64,000 bases of DNA from Auanema rhodensis (Eukaryota > Nematoda > Chromadorea > Rhabditida > Rhabditidae). The stretch covers positions 15,832,001-15,896,000 of the forward strand of contig OZ059895.1 in assembly GCA_964057225.1 (NCBI GenBank), in the 5' to 3' direction. Every line of letters begins with the position of its first letter. The first letter of the stretch is position 1. A program made the position numbers and the translations under genes. Positions 15,053 through 27,099 of the stretch are shown piece by piece. The notes below the pieces were generated by a model, which searched no databases, was not told where the DNA came from, and saw only the letters and a program-made list of their open reading frames with translations.

Positions 15053-18000
15053 ATGAGTAACTCGGAAAACTTAACACCTGTTGAAGCTCGGAAGCTTCTC
15101 GAAGAAGGTCGACTCCATGTATACCGTTGGGAGGATGATGACGTCTGTATGTTTCTACCTTATCCTTTTTTTTCTATTTCGAATATTATAGCTCAACGAT
15201 TCGCTGCGGATCAAGCACGGTTACCTTATGATAGACTAACCAGCCAGGAAGCTGGGTGTTTTCCTGATCTTTTGGATAATAAGACATCTTGTCAACTGTT
15301 TTTATATATAAGAAACAAAATTGTAAGTATAATTACAAGTTATACATGATAAAGATCTATTTCTTTAGTTGCAAATGTGGTTCCTCGAGCCAAATGTTGA
15401 GCTTACAGCCAACGATGTCTATCATCAGATGATCGTTCCCTACAACAGTATGTTCATATATTAATATTTCTAGTTTGAATTTTTTTCTAGGTGATCGCAG
15501 CCTTATTAATAGAGTTCACGGGTTTCTACAAAGATACGGTTTCATTAACTTTGGAATTTTTCATCGCTTGAGGAGTATAAATCTTAAAGTTGTGCAATTT
15601 ATTTAAAATAATATTATTTACAGATACTCCTAATCTTTCAGAAGGAGCTAGAAAAAAGATTATTGTCATTGGAGGAGGTGTCGCTGGCCTTGCAGCTACC
15701 AGACAGTTGATCTATTTCGGATTTGACGTCATATTGCTCGAAGCTAAAGTAATTAGTAAACAATTTTTCTTCTATGATTCAAATCTTTACAGGGTTGTTG
15801 CGGAGGAAGGACATTGTCATATACCGTGAAGACGGCTACACAAACGGAACATGCTGATTTGGGAGCAACTTATATGCATTCCATCAGTAAGATCACTAGT
15901 TCAAAGCTTAAAACTCTGATGATTTACATTTACAGAAGGAAACCCAATCACCACTTTATTGAAACAGATTGATTGCCATCCGTATGAAGTTAATTGTGAA
16001 TGCCCTCTATATGATGATACGGGCAAACTTGTTGAATCAAGCAAGGAAAGATTAGTCAATGAGGCTTTCAAGTTAGCTGGAAATAATCCTCTCTATGAAA
16101 AATGTGAAATTTATAGGCGATTGGTCGATTTGAATAATTTTATGCATAATGATCGAGTTCTTAAAAAGCCTGATGGTTCCGACTTTAATTTAGAAGAAAC
16201 TTGCTTAAACCTCATGGAGTTTGTGTAATATCTTTTACATTTTACAATTGTCTTTTATAGTATTCTTGAACTTAAAATGCAGAAAAAAAGAAGAGAATTC
16301 TGGGAGTTGTATGAAGAAGTTTTGGGTAAACTAATTGCTGTAAAGAATGAAGTATCAACTTTGGGAAGTTCCTATGTATTGAATTTTTCGTTTCAGGTTA
16401 AAATTTATACAAGACTAATCGATGATCTCACTGCACAACCCAAATCATCTGAAGTTGATAAAATTGATCCAACTGAAGATAAACTTCGTCTTCCATTTGA
16501 AATTGATGCACGTTGTCGAAATAGAGATTTAGTTGAAAGTGTTAAGGTAATCAGTTATCCTATTATTTCATCTCATCCTCTTCATCCGTATTCTAGCGCT
16601 TAGAGAATGCTGTAGATAGATATAATAATTTGGAAACTACTCTTAGAGATATGAAGCGTCAGGAACCCAGGTTGGATTTTAGTTACGCATGTTAAACTGA
16701 AATTGGTTATTTGAGTTCCAGTGATTGTTACATGAATGCGAGGGACAAGAAGTTGATGCATTTCCATATGGCTATTTATGAAGGGAAATATGGAGCACCT
16801 CTTAGTGATCTCTCGGCAAAAGATTACAATCAGTCAGAGAGTTATTTTGGAGATAAGCATTGTATTGGATGTAAGTTTCCCTCTCATTCAATCTCTGCGT
16901 GGGCTTCACCAACTTTTAAACGAATTATTCTTTTAGTTAAAGAAGGTTACGGTAACGTTATGAACAAATTATTAACAGGAATCGGTGAGAATGTACGGAC
17001 ACATTCTGAAGTAACTAAAATCGATTATACTCCAAAAGGTTAATTCTCTTTTTATATATCTTTCTTTCATGATTGGCTGTTTCAGGTGTAACTGTAAAGT
17101 ATAAAAATACGAGAGGTGAATGTGATGAAGTCGAAGAAACAGCGGATTGTGTACTTGTAACAGTGCCATTGGGTGTTTTAAAAAAGATTACCTCACAAAG
17201 TGAAAGTGCTATGGTCTTTAATCCACCTTTGCCTGACAAACATATTGAGGCTATTACTAGAATTGGAAGTGGTGCTCTTAATAAGGTATGAATGAAGGTG
17301 ATTTATATAATTCAATAGATGCTTTCAGATTGTCATGATTTTTGATCGTTGTTTCTGGAATACTGAAACTCAATTCTTTGGTCATTTGAATAAGCAAAAG
17401 CATGATCGAGGGGAGATGTACCTTTTCTGCTCATCTCCGGGTTCTCTTATTCTTACGGCATTAATGTCAGGCCATTCCGCTAGACTTCGTATACCAAATC
17501 ATGTTCGTTATTCATTTTACTAGTTTTATCTCGATCGTATTCTTTAGGTAATCGTGAAGCAGTGTGTGATGGTTCTTCAAAAAATTTTCGGTGTCAATGT
17601 GCCTCAACCCGTTGAATGTATCATCACACGATGGGATGAAGATCCGCACATTTTGACGGCTCTGTCATATATACCTCCTGGAAGTGATGGTAACGACACA
17701 CAGGCTAAAATTTAGAGAGGATATATTGATGGTTATAGGCTCATATTTGGATACTCTTGGTGAAAGTGTTGCACCTATCGATGAGGAAGGAAAACGAAAT
17801 GGAGAACCTCGACTATTCTTTGCTGGTGAACACACTAGCAAAGAATTTCATGCGACTGTTCAAGTATATTTTAATCTGGTTGACGTTTCCAAATGTAAAC
17901 TTGCAGGGAGCTTGGCTGAGTGGGGTGCGAGAAGCTGCCAAGATAGCTGATCAGTACATTGGTTGTTCCTTCTCCAGGAATTCAATGTTAAACCCCGAAT

Positions 18001-18206
18001 GCATTACTTTAGACGATGATAATGAAGACGGGCGTAGTGCAATGCCAGAGCTACGAAAGAATCCTATGCGTCCACACTTGTGTTCAACTCTACGTCTTCC
18101 CCAATACATGCTACAACACTCAGGTACTCCAGGTGTGCGTAATGTGCCCAGACCGGGTGAAGTGACATACCTTGGGCCTATTAATCATCAACGACCGAAG
18201 AAATAA
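15053..18206 (+). CDS. KDM1A: Lysine-specific histone demethylase 1 (LSD1/SPR-5 family)
   Basis: A nuclear FAD-dependent amine oxidase that demethylates mono- and dimethyl lysine 4 of histone H3. The start ATG at 15053 has a possible splice acceptor just upstream. A SWIRM domain comes first (about 15200-15560; EAGCFPDLL, RNKI, GFLQRYGFINFG). Next is the Rossmann FAD site IIVIGGGVAGLAA (15656-15700) and LLEAKGCCGGR. The tower insertion is present as a long charged helical pair (about 16270-16680; KKRREFWELYEEVL), which separates LSD1-type from LSD2-type proteins. The catalytic half has VPLGVLKK and ALNK|IVMIFDRCFW, where the lysine codon at 17283-17285 corresponds to the flavin-contacting Lys661 of human LSD1 and ends an exon. 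LFFAGEHTS completes the FAD fold. A tail of about 75 residues with many R, P and K follows to TAA at 18204-18206. The N-terminal disordered region of the human protein is nearly absent. I see no break. Confidence 0.95.
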
Positions 18207-19187
18207 GCATGTAGATCTTGGTGCTTAGTAGCCAGACGATGACACGATCAATGTAAAAATTGTCTCATAGCCTTTGGATGGATTTAATCCGTGTAAAATC
18301 ACTACCCCTTATCATTTGAATGTGATCTCACTTAAACCCCGTACATGTTCTTTTTTCGTCTCTTTCTCGCTTTCTCTTATGTTCTCTCTTTCTTTTTTCT
18401 CTCGTTATTCCATATAGCCTTGAATATACAACTTATTGAGAGATAACCTTATATACATAAATATGGAATTACTTATACATAAATATAAAATTTATCATTG
18501 AATTTATTCTTTAAGTATTTATAATTCAGTCAAATGAATTGTCATGTGTTTAGATTCTCGGCTTGTACTATTTGCTCTTTTGTTTTTCTTTGAAATATTC
18601 AGAATTACGATTCCTTCTAATAGATAGTTGTGTGAATTTTTTGAAAAAGCCGCGAAATTATCATTTAAAACATTTTGCAATGTTATGCAAGAGTTGGTGC
18701 AATCACCTAGCTTGTAATGAGTATAAAGATCAAAGATGGGACGAACTTGAGGGCTGAATGACGAAGCCCTCCTCCGCAATAAACTTAAAAAGTCGTTGAT
18801 TTCTGATAAATATATCTGGAAAGCTGCGAAATTTCGAAACTAGGTGAGGAAATCGATAGATTTCTTAAATGAACACCACAACTGACAAATGATCATGTTC
18901 AACAAACCTTTTGGACCTTGATAATGAGAGAGGGAGAGAAAGGATAAGATTCTTCCGGATAGCTATAAGGGAAAAGGTTGAATTGGGTTCGAGAATAGAA
19001 TGAATGACATACTATTTCTAAGCGGAGTTGAACTTTGAATAGAAATGAAACAAGATTGAAAGAATCATCTCACGTTTTTTTGATTATTTGCCAAAGGGTC
19101 ATGGCTCAGCGTTGTAGATTTCAGTCATCTTTCGCACAATAGTCCACGTACTTTTCTCAACTCCTTATGTTATCTTTCAACTCTCCA

Positions 19188-19314
19188 GCTTCCTCTCTCT
19201 CCCTCCCTTCTTCCTTCTCAGTTTCTCTTTCTCACAGTGTCTCTCTCTCTTTCTCTCTCTCTTATTTCCCTTCTTCTTTCTCTCTTCCATTCTCTCTCTC
19301 TTTCTCTTTCTTCT
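19188..19314. repeat. CT-rich simple-sequence tract
   Basis: Imperfect runs of CT and CTTT on the + strand (GA on the other), about 130 bp, upstream of the FBXO28-like first exon. Open frames on both strands through it are composition artefacts. Polypyrimidine tracts of this kind occur in promoters, but no function is shown here. Confidence 0.85.
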
Positions 19315-19631
19315 GTAATAATTACTGTTACATTGCAGGAAAGAAGATCATTCAGAAGAATCTTATGATGAATACATGATGCATGACTATTTTCGTGGAC
19401 TATACGTCTAGCCGGATAGAAAGCTCGGACATGAATTACTTGGAAAGGATGGATCAAGCATATGTGGGAAAACTCCTGGTTCGTCAGTATTAAACAGGGC
19501 TTGTTTGTGTATTGCAACAGTCCAAACAGCCCTCCTTCTATTATCTCTGGCGTTCTCTCCTTTCTCTTTAAGTGCTAACTGTTGTCTCTCATCCAGCGAT
19601 TAGCCTCCGCCTTCAGCTATATCTCTTCTCC

Positions 19632-19672
19632 TGCTTCTTCTTCTTCTTCTTTTTCTTCGTCTTCTTCTTCAG
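19632..19672. repeat. TTC/CTT trinucleotide-type tract
   Basis: Short run of CTT/TTC repeats with a few interruptions, about 30-70 bp before the candidate first ATG of the FBXO28-like gene. It would lie in the 5' UTR or core promoter. Confidence 0.75.
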
Positions 19673-19705
19673 TCCGGTCCGTTGTGGCTGTCAGTGTAAT
19701 GTGCA

Positions 19706-22700
19706 ATGGATGGAGGAGCTGTCGATCTGCTCTCTCTACTCCCTGGTCAGTTTGATCAATCGATAATTTTCCTTATATATCCAATAAACTTAACTATGCT
19801 CTACCTCTGTATTTTGTATATTTGGTTAAACTTATACCTTATGCCATAGTTTCATCGGAAACTGCTAATCCAACAGAAATTAGTTGCGTTTTCTGTCGCT
19901 GTAGCCGATGTAACCATCGAGAACTTTCTGGAGTTCGTGTTGATAATGCTTGTTCCAACTTCATCTCATCTGTGTCATGTTCATTTAATTAATAGAAAAA
20001 CATATTCGACCACATGCTACCTTTCGTTTCCTTCTGGACGTTCGTTAATACCTCATTCTTGGCACTAAAACAAGAATATTTATGTTTCTTCACTTAAAAA
20101 TACTCAATTTCTTTGTTTTAACAACATTATTCACATAGTTATCACTTCTATATGTTTTCATTCTTTGTTAAAATGTAGAATAATGACAGGAATGATCTTT
20201 CTATGTGCTACACAAGAGTTCTTCCTGCTGTTCCCGTCATCAATGTCCTCTTCTACTGATTTTTCACTCCTAGTTGATGTTCAGAACAACTTATCTTTTA
20301 TTTACTTTTAGCTACTATTAAGCAAAGAGTATAGTTTGAGGAGAAAATATTCAAGAGAGACGACTACATAGAGTTCTTCTGATTTGAGTTCTCGAACCTT
20401 TCTATTTTCATGTTCACCTCCTTCCCCTTTTCGACTAAAACTTCAAAACAAGTTTTATCTGGTAAATTTCGTTTTTCTTTTCAAATTCGTGTAGTTTTCT
20501 CTGAAACTATTAGCAGATTATAGAAATATTTATATGTATTCGAACTTATATTCTCATAAACTTTTTTTGCAAACTTGAACAAAGGTTCAGCGGCAGTTTG
20601 TCGGCTGAATGCTGTTTGAATCTTCCAAACTTTTTCCAACCTTTCCACCTTTTTCTGCGCGATTGTTTAGTTGAATTTTGAAGTTGTTAACCTCTACTCA
20701 AACTTTTCTCAACACTTCAAGCTTATTCTATCTAATGCTTAAGCATTAGCACTATCGCCTTATACGAATGCAACCTTTAATCTCGAAACATGTTTCAAGA
20801 TCTCAAACAGGAAAGACATTGCAGTTAGCCAGAGGTGATTGTTCCGATAGCCGGCTATCAGGCGTCCACAAGTGTCTCCCATCTCTAAACTCTCTTCTGT
20901 GCATATGATCAGTACGCTGAACAGACTTCAAAGAAAGAGATAGAAACTGAAGAAGTCCCGACGCAGACGATGGGACGATGAAGCAAATACCGCTCTCAAC
21001 CCTGAACGAACTTGTTGTCCTTTCAACTTCACATTGTTATTATCGTCGTGATTGCAATAGAGAGATGACCCTATAATGAAAGATATCTGTGAACATCTCA
21101 GAATAAAATTGGAACTTTTTCTTCAAAATCTAAGCTTTTTTTCAAAGTTTTTACGTCAAAATTGCTTACATCTTATGTTTATATTCGACGTGCATGTTCG
21201 GCTATTGTAATATTAATCAAGGCCTATTGCACCCATTGTCATATTAACATTGGGCTTGGCATTTGCGGTTCTAGGGAAATCTGTTGTGAATCGTGTACAA
21301 ATCATCGCAAGATGTCATCAACGTTGTACAAAGTAGCCGCTGTATACTTCTCTCATCAGCGATCTCATCCCCAACTGCCTTAGAATGGATTCGCTACTCT
21401 TTTTCTCTCTCTTATCATCTCTAGTCATATCATTCATTCCCTCTTTTTTCAATTCCAAGAAAAGGTGCGACAAGCTTTTTTTTGAGAAGAGTAAAATTTG
21501 TGATACGAAACGTAAAAGTACAGCATTTTAACGTTTCTATGTAACCATATCCTATAATTCTAAGTGTTAAAGATTAGTAGAGAGATAGAGATAGAGAGAG
21601 AAAGAGAGAAAAGCAAAGAGCGACATTTCTGTAGGTATAATACTACAAGATATCCTAAAGATAACGAAACGAGCACGATGTGGCAGCAAAGAGTTATTTC
21701 TAAGTCTGGTTTGTCATTTGATCTGATCTGCTGCGAACTTCGTTCTAGCATTTGCGACAAACTTCCTTCCTTCTTCTCATTTTTAAAAAGCTTTCATCTA
21801 GCACACAGTCTCTATACCTAGGAAATATCTTGCCGGAAAGTATAGGAGGCAGAAATATTGTAATGCCGCCTCATAAGTTATCCGCTTTCTCGTATTTTTT
21901 TTTCTAAAAAAAAAACGTTTGAGAAAAACAGACAAAATGGTTCACACCTTTCACTTAAAACACTATGTTAGAATATAATTGAAATAAAACTCTTGATTAA
22001 ACGAATTAATTTATGTATTATTGATTATATAAGAATATACAACCGTTCACTTCCATTTTTAAAAGAAAAATGAAGAAAAATGACAGGAGAATACGTGGGT
22101 GCACGTCTCACGTAAATTCGTTGTTATTAATTAGCATATTGATTTTAAAATTTTCCCTAGAGCATAGTTTAGGATAAATGAGAGAAAATAATCACTTTCT
22201 ATTTATATTCTCAATAATATTGTTTTAGAAGTACAAGATGCTCTAAGAGAAGATTTCGATGGTATTGAATGTAGTATTGGGCCTGGGCCCGTATTGGCAC
22301 AATCACCATTCCGTATGCCATTCAAACATCTAGGCAGACAGGTAACACTTTTTTTCTTTAGTTCTTTCAATTATACGTGTATTTTAAAGGTTATATATGT
22401 CCCGGATTTATCTGTATCCTGTTTAGAAGATTTTGATAGTGCCACTTATCATCGAATTCAGCTAACCAAGGTTCGTTATTCTCTTAATTTTCGAAAGAGT
22501 TTCTGTTTTTATTTCATTTCATGGGAGGAGGGACACAATAAGTAAAAAATTATTTAGCAAAGATATAGTTAGCGAAGGGGAAGGTGGAGAAATAACTGGG
22601 TAGATTGAGATTAGTGAGAGAAAGATATAAAAGTTTTGTGGTGCGGGCTAACCTCCCCATGTCAAATACAATCCAGTAGTAGCAGCTGTTTCTCAAAGTT

Positions 22701-25697
22701 TCGATGTAGTAGAGAGAAAGAGGGAGAGAAGGATCGAGGAGAAGAAGAAGAAAAAGGAGAAGAAGGGGAAGAAGAAATATTTTGAAAATGACAGAAAAAG
22801 CGAGGGAGGGAGGAATATAGGGAAGAAGGAGGGTATAAGCAAGAAGTAGGTAAGATATCGTGATGGATATATGATGCAAAAAGAATCAGCTAGAAGATAT
22901 CTAAGTGAATTTCTGCTCAGAAAATGCTGAAGTGATATATATATATGCACGTTCTCTCTTGTATCATTCGAACTTTTGGAGAAGAGAACGAAAGAGAATA
23001 TGCTTCTGTTCGTTTTTTCTCACAAATGTTGATTGTTAATATAAATTGATTTGATAAGAGGAAGTTGAAATTTATATGTTTTCCAACCGTAGTTCTTTTC
23101 TTAATCAGTTGTATGCTCGAATGTCGTTCGGATAAAGCTTTAGCATTACAACCGAATCAGAGTAATCAAGTTTTTCATTTTTCAGAACAGTGCCATATTC
23201 ACTGATGGGCAAAGCGGTGGCTGCCTGGAGTTAATACTTGGTCGTGGCAAAGACTGGAAGATACCCTTGATCCGTCTGTTTAATCGTATTTATCCAGGAA
23301 AATGGGCTTTTTTCGTTGCTGAACTAGAGCAGGTTTGTCCTTTTTCTCTTTTTTCATCTTCTTTCCCATCTACCGTCTTTGGTGTATATCTGGCTTACAT
23401 GACGATATTTTAAAAAAATTCTTTAAGGGCCAAGCAGGTTTTCATCTGTTGTGCTCAGATTATCCTCCGTCATCAACTCGACGAGAAGATACTCCAGATT
23501 CCACAGAACAATCGTCACAAGTCAGTTCACCTACTGAATCGGTAATATTACTTATTTATTTGTATCTAATCTCATCATACCATATCAATTCTTTAGGTAT
23601 CAGAATCCACAAATAATTATTCTTTATGGATTGTTCCAATCACACAAATTTTTGCTATTCCACCACCTAAAAAGGTTAAAATAGTCAAACGAGTTGTAAA
23701 GAAGAAGACTGGGGAAGGACTAGAGAATGGCTCCCCACCAGCACCATCAACAACTACAACAACAACGATAATTGGAGAAGATGGGAAAGAGAAAAAGGTT
23801 CATTCCTCCAATATTTCCCTTTATATTCTAACTCTTTCATTCTATTTTAGGTACGAATTGTCAAAAAAATTGTTAGAAAGGAGAAAACTCCTGAGAAGGA
23901 CAATGTCGTGAGCAGTACTACTCCAACACCAATGACTTTTGAACCAAATTCTATTACACCATCAAGCACTGAGTTTGTAACTCCTATTGTTAGCTCGTAT
24001 GCTTTCATTGTTTTTGCTTAAACTCATTATATATTCGTTCAGAACATCATCAGATAATTGTCGTGAGATGTCAGCATCATCTAGTACAAGTACATTAAAG
24101 CCTGAAAGAGAGAATAGTCCACCAGGTGCAGTGGTTGTAGCGGGAACATCTGGTTCTGAAACCAAATCATCAAATTGTACTTCTGCCTCATCGGACCAAA
24201 CCAATTCCAATATACTATCATCTTCTCGTCGATCATCATCCAAAACATCACTTGAGGTTTTTTTTCAGAAGAATATATCAGCTCATCTATATTCATTCAG
24301 AAAAAGGATGACGATGACGACGACGATGAAAGTATTCAGGAATTAAGACGAAAGCTTTTACTGGGACAAAGACAAGCTGAAGAAAAGTTTCAAGTTAATG
24401 GAGAGGTTAGTTGAATATGAATATGATCTCTCGAGTATATTAAAGTCTTTTCAGTTGTTATCCACACGTCGATTGGCTACAGCATCAAATGGTTTGCGTC
24501 CATCCTTAAGTCGTAAGAGCATCACACCTGATAAACGTCTTGATCCTATTTATGAAGGTAATTAGTTGTTTTTCAATGGCGCATAGAGGAATTACGTTTC
24601 TTAGGTCCTGGAAGGAAAGATAGAAGCATTTCTCCAGCAAAGGTCGTACAACAAGAATGTGTTTTCCGATCAAATGGTATTTTGGATAGTTTGGGCATCA
24701 CACCTGTCACAACTACGAAAGCTAGTAATGGTGTTAGTGGTGTTCCTTATATAGTTTTGCAAGCTATGCTTGGCAATGGATTCTTTTCCTATGAGGAGGT
24801 AAGATTCAATATGAAATTCTTCCTGATACAACCTATTTCAGCTGGGAAAGTTGCGTTTAGTTCATCCACACTGGGACGAGATTGCTGGTCAAACCTTGAA
24901 TGCTGGCTACTACAAATTGTTGAAGAGGTAGTATTCAGTATTTACTTCAAGATGATGAAAGTATTATTCTAGATCCGATAATCTTCTGATGTCTCTGCAA
25001 CGTCGTCTACCAGGCGATCCCAGTCTGCAATACCCAACAACAGTTCTAACAAACATTCAAGTTCACATTCTGAATTCTGTAGATATTATGAGGACGGTAC
25101 TGGATGAAGGTTGGTTACACGAACATGTCATGTTGTTTAAAACTTGGTTTAGGTGTATGTTGTTTCCCTTATGGTATTATTCTCGATAGAACTTTCCATT
25201 TGCTCGATTTAATTGAATTAATGCTCAAAGGAGGAACTGGGTTAGATGAAGTTAAGATAGATTGGCAATCAGTTGCCTCTCTAGCTAAGAAAGCTTCCCT
25301 CCATTATCGGACAAAGTTGGAAAAAGTGATGGAAGAACGGTATATAACGTTCGCAGTATGACTTAAAACTCTTATTTCTATTTCAGAATGGGTGAGAATC
25401 TTCGGTTGAAAGCTGCTCAGCGAATCATTCGACTGGATTCTTTCATGGTGGAAAGTACCGTAACGAAGTTGGAAAAGGATCAAATGAAAGCTCGTGATGA
25501 CTTGAAATGGGAAATAGAACAACTTCAACAGCAGAATACTCAATTACGACGAGTATGCTCTATGATAATTCTGTATTTTATCTAAATTACAAATTATTTA
25601 GGATAATCGACAACTTAAGCAAGATCATATGAAACTTGATGCTCGAGTGGAGATTTTGGAACAGAAGTTCAAAACCTTGGCACGTTTACTGGGCTAA
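19706..25697 (+). CDS. FBXO28: FBXO28-like F-box protein with a long N-terminal extension
   Basis: F-box proteins recruit substrates to SCF ubiquitin ligases; FBXO28 is a nuclear one. The C-terminal half matches this family: an F-box (about 24,730-24,935; SYEELGKLRLVHPHW), then helices with VDIMRTVLDEG, CCFPYGIILDR and LDLIELMLKGG. A terminal coiled coil (about 25,440-25,690; KWEIEQLQQQNTQLRR, LDARVEILEQKFKTL) ends at TAA 25695-25697. Upstream lie about 400 residues absent from human FBXO28: a folded-looking segment (22,229-23,430; DGQSGGCLELILGRG), then two KIVKR/RIVKK basic patches and long serine/threonine-rich and acidic stretches. The proposed first exon is 19706-19745 (ATG, 13 codons plus one base) joining in phase 1 to the acceptor at 22228, so frame and splice sites agree, but it is inferred. 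An alternative is that two genes have been read as one; every junction I followed kept one frame. Confidence 0.72.
20732..20749. repeat. 18-bp perfect palindrome
   Basis: CTAATGCTTAAGCATTAG reads the same on both strands, with no central spacer. It could bind a symmetric dimer or form a short cruciform; no function is shown. Confidence 0.9.
21577..21622. repeat. GA-rich simple tract
   Basis: Runs of AGAGAGATAGAG type on the + strand inside the long first intron. Open frames on both strands through it are low-complexity and not taken as genes. Confidence 0.8.
22695..22842. repeat. Purine-rich (GGA/GAA) tract in a long intron
   Basis: About 150 bp of almost pure purine on the + strand (AGAGGGAGAGAAGG, GAAGAAGAAG), inside a 700-bp intron (about 22,471-23,184) of the FBXO28-like gene. 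Its complement gives leucine/phenylalanine/serine-rich false reading frames. Mirror-like purine tracts can form triplex DNA, but nothing here proves it. Confidence 0.8.
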
Positions 25698-27099
25698 GAT
25701 TACTTTCAGGTTTTGAAGAAGAAAACTTCAATATATATAATATCTATTATCAGTACAAATGCCCAAATTTGTTCCAATGATGTTGATCGTGATCTTTTTT
25801 TTTTAATTTCTTTAATTTCTGAATCATTTCCATTTCTCAACCATTAATGTGCTAATGATTTGTATTCATGATGATGTTGAAGAATCTTCTTCTAACTTCT
25901 AACAACTTTAATGTATAAAATTTTTTTCTTCTAAAATATAGATTTTCTGAGGAATATTTAACCAAGAATAATCAAAACACAAAATGCTGTGTTTATCTTC
26001 GGTTATCTTTATTTCCATTCTTTCGCCCATTATAACTGCGGGTTTAAATCATTTTTATTTCAAAAAATTAACCGAAAAAATCGAGAAATACAATAGATTT
26101 ATAGAAAGTTTCCTTTTTGTTTTATATCTTTACAACCCATTCTCCTCTCATAGTCTCTTCTGAAGAATGCTTTTTCCAGTCATCAAGTCGTTTATGTTTT
26201 CCCCCTAAAAAAAGGTTTTTTTTACGAATACATGAATGAAGATAGCTTATTCTTATATAATATTATTGTTATAATTTAATAAAGTTTTAATATTTTCTTA
26301 TTTTTAATTGAAATACTGCATATTTCATATATGATCATTATGAAGTGAAGTTATTGCTCTATGCATGATCACGATATGATTGTTTCACATGTGTTATTTC
26401 AAAGATCAGATCCTTAAAACACTGAGATTATTGAATATTTTAAATGTTTAAGTTATCAATTCTTCTAATTATTATATTAAAATAAATTGTGTTTAAAGAA
26501 TCAATACTGAAAACAAAATTAAAGCAGAACGAAATGTTTTGAAATAATTTTTTAATCCCCCCCCTCTTAGAGCCTATTTCAGCTTATTCTTCAGGTTTTA
26601 CCAGCAAGCTTTTGAGCATATAACCTAAAAGATGTATGAAAACAGCCTACTTACCAATAATCAAACAATGATTCAAATAAATACAATATTTTATATTAAT
26701 TGTTAATTCTTACACAGTTATTGAATAATTAAGAGAATTTTAAACGAAATTATTAATATAACCTGTTTTCTCTGTAAAGGTTTCTTTGAAAAACAATTTT
26801 TCAAAGTTCCATAAAAATATTCATTAGTTAACTTTTCAATACATTCTTTGTATTCTTTCTAAATGTGCTCATTTCTCCTTTTCAACCGTTCTCTTCAGAT
26901 TCATTATCAAAATGAAAATTTAAACCATTTAGCAGTTTAAAATCAAAGTTAGAACGTGTTCATTAGCATATTTCAAAAAAGTCAAATTTTAATAATGCTC
27001 ATGAGGCTCAATCATTTATAGTAGCTTATTATGACCTAATTTTGTTATAACTAACATGTTTTGCTCATTCTCATTATAAAATCTTTGTAGATTTTGGCA
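25698..27099. other. Intergenic AT-rich region
   Basis: About 1.4 kb, strongly AT-rich, with no frame that could be supported on either strand. The first 600 bases probably include the 3' UTR of the FBXO28-like gene. Nothing resembling a tRNA, snRNA or transposon end was found. Confidence 0.6.

Larger units (their letters stand above)
18207..19705. other. Intergenic region, KDM1A to FBXO28-like gene
   Basis: About 1.5 kb with no supportable gene. The first 300 bases are probably the KDM1A 3' UTR, with T- and CT-rich runs. The right half holds pyrimidine-rich tracts (see separate entries). Open frames here are short and biased by the simple repeats. Likely promoter and 5' UTR of the gene at 19,706. 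Confidence 0.6.
19746..22228 (+). other. Proposed 2.5-kb first intron of the FBXO28-like gene
   Basis: Non-coding by inspection: no supported exon, tRNA or snRNA on either strand. The neighbouring genes have introns of about 45-50 bp, so this one is some fifty times longer. It contains an 18-bp perfect palindrome (20732-20749) and a GA-rich tract near 21,575. The limits depend on the proposed first exon; if that exon is wrong, the stretch is simply upstream sequence. Confidence 0.45.

Noticed and set aside
19167-19517. Serine/leucine- or arginine/glutamate-rich reading frames on both strands
   Set aside because: They are translations of the CT/GA simple repeat and have no splice or start support.
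21224-21250. TATTGCACCC with a miR-25/92/235-like seed
   Set aside because: Only the seed matches; the flanks do not form a hairpin of precursor length.
22550-22950. Leucine/phenylalanine-rich minus-strand frames
   Set aside because: Complement of the purine tract inside an FBXO28-like intron.
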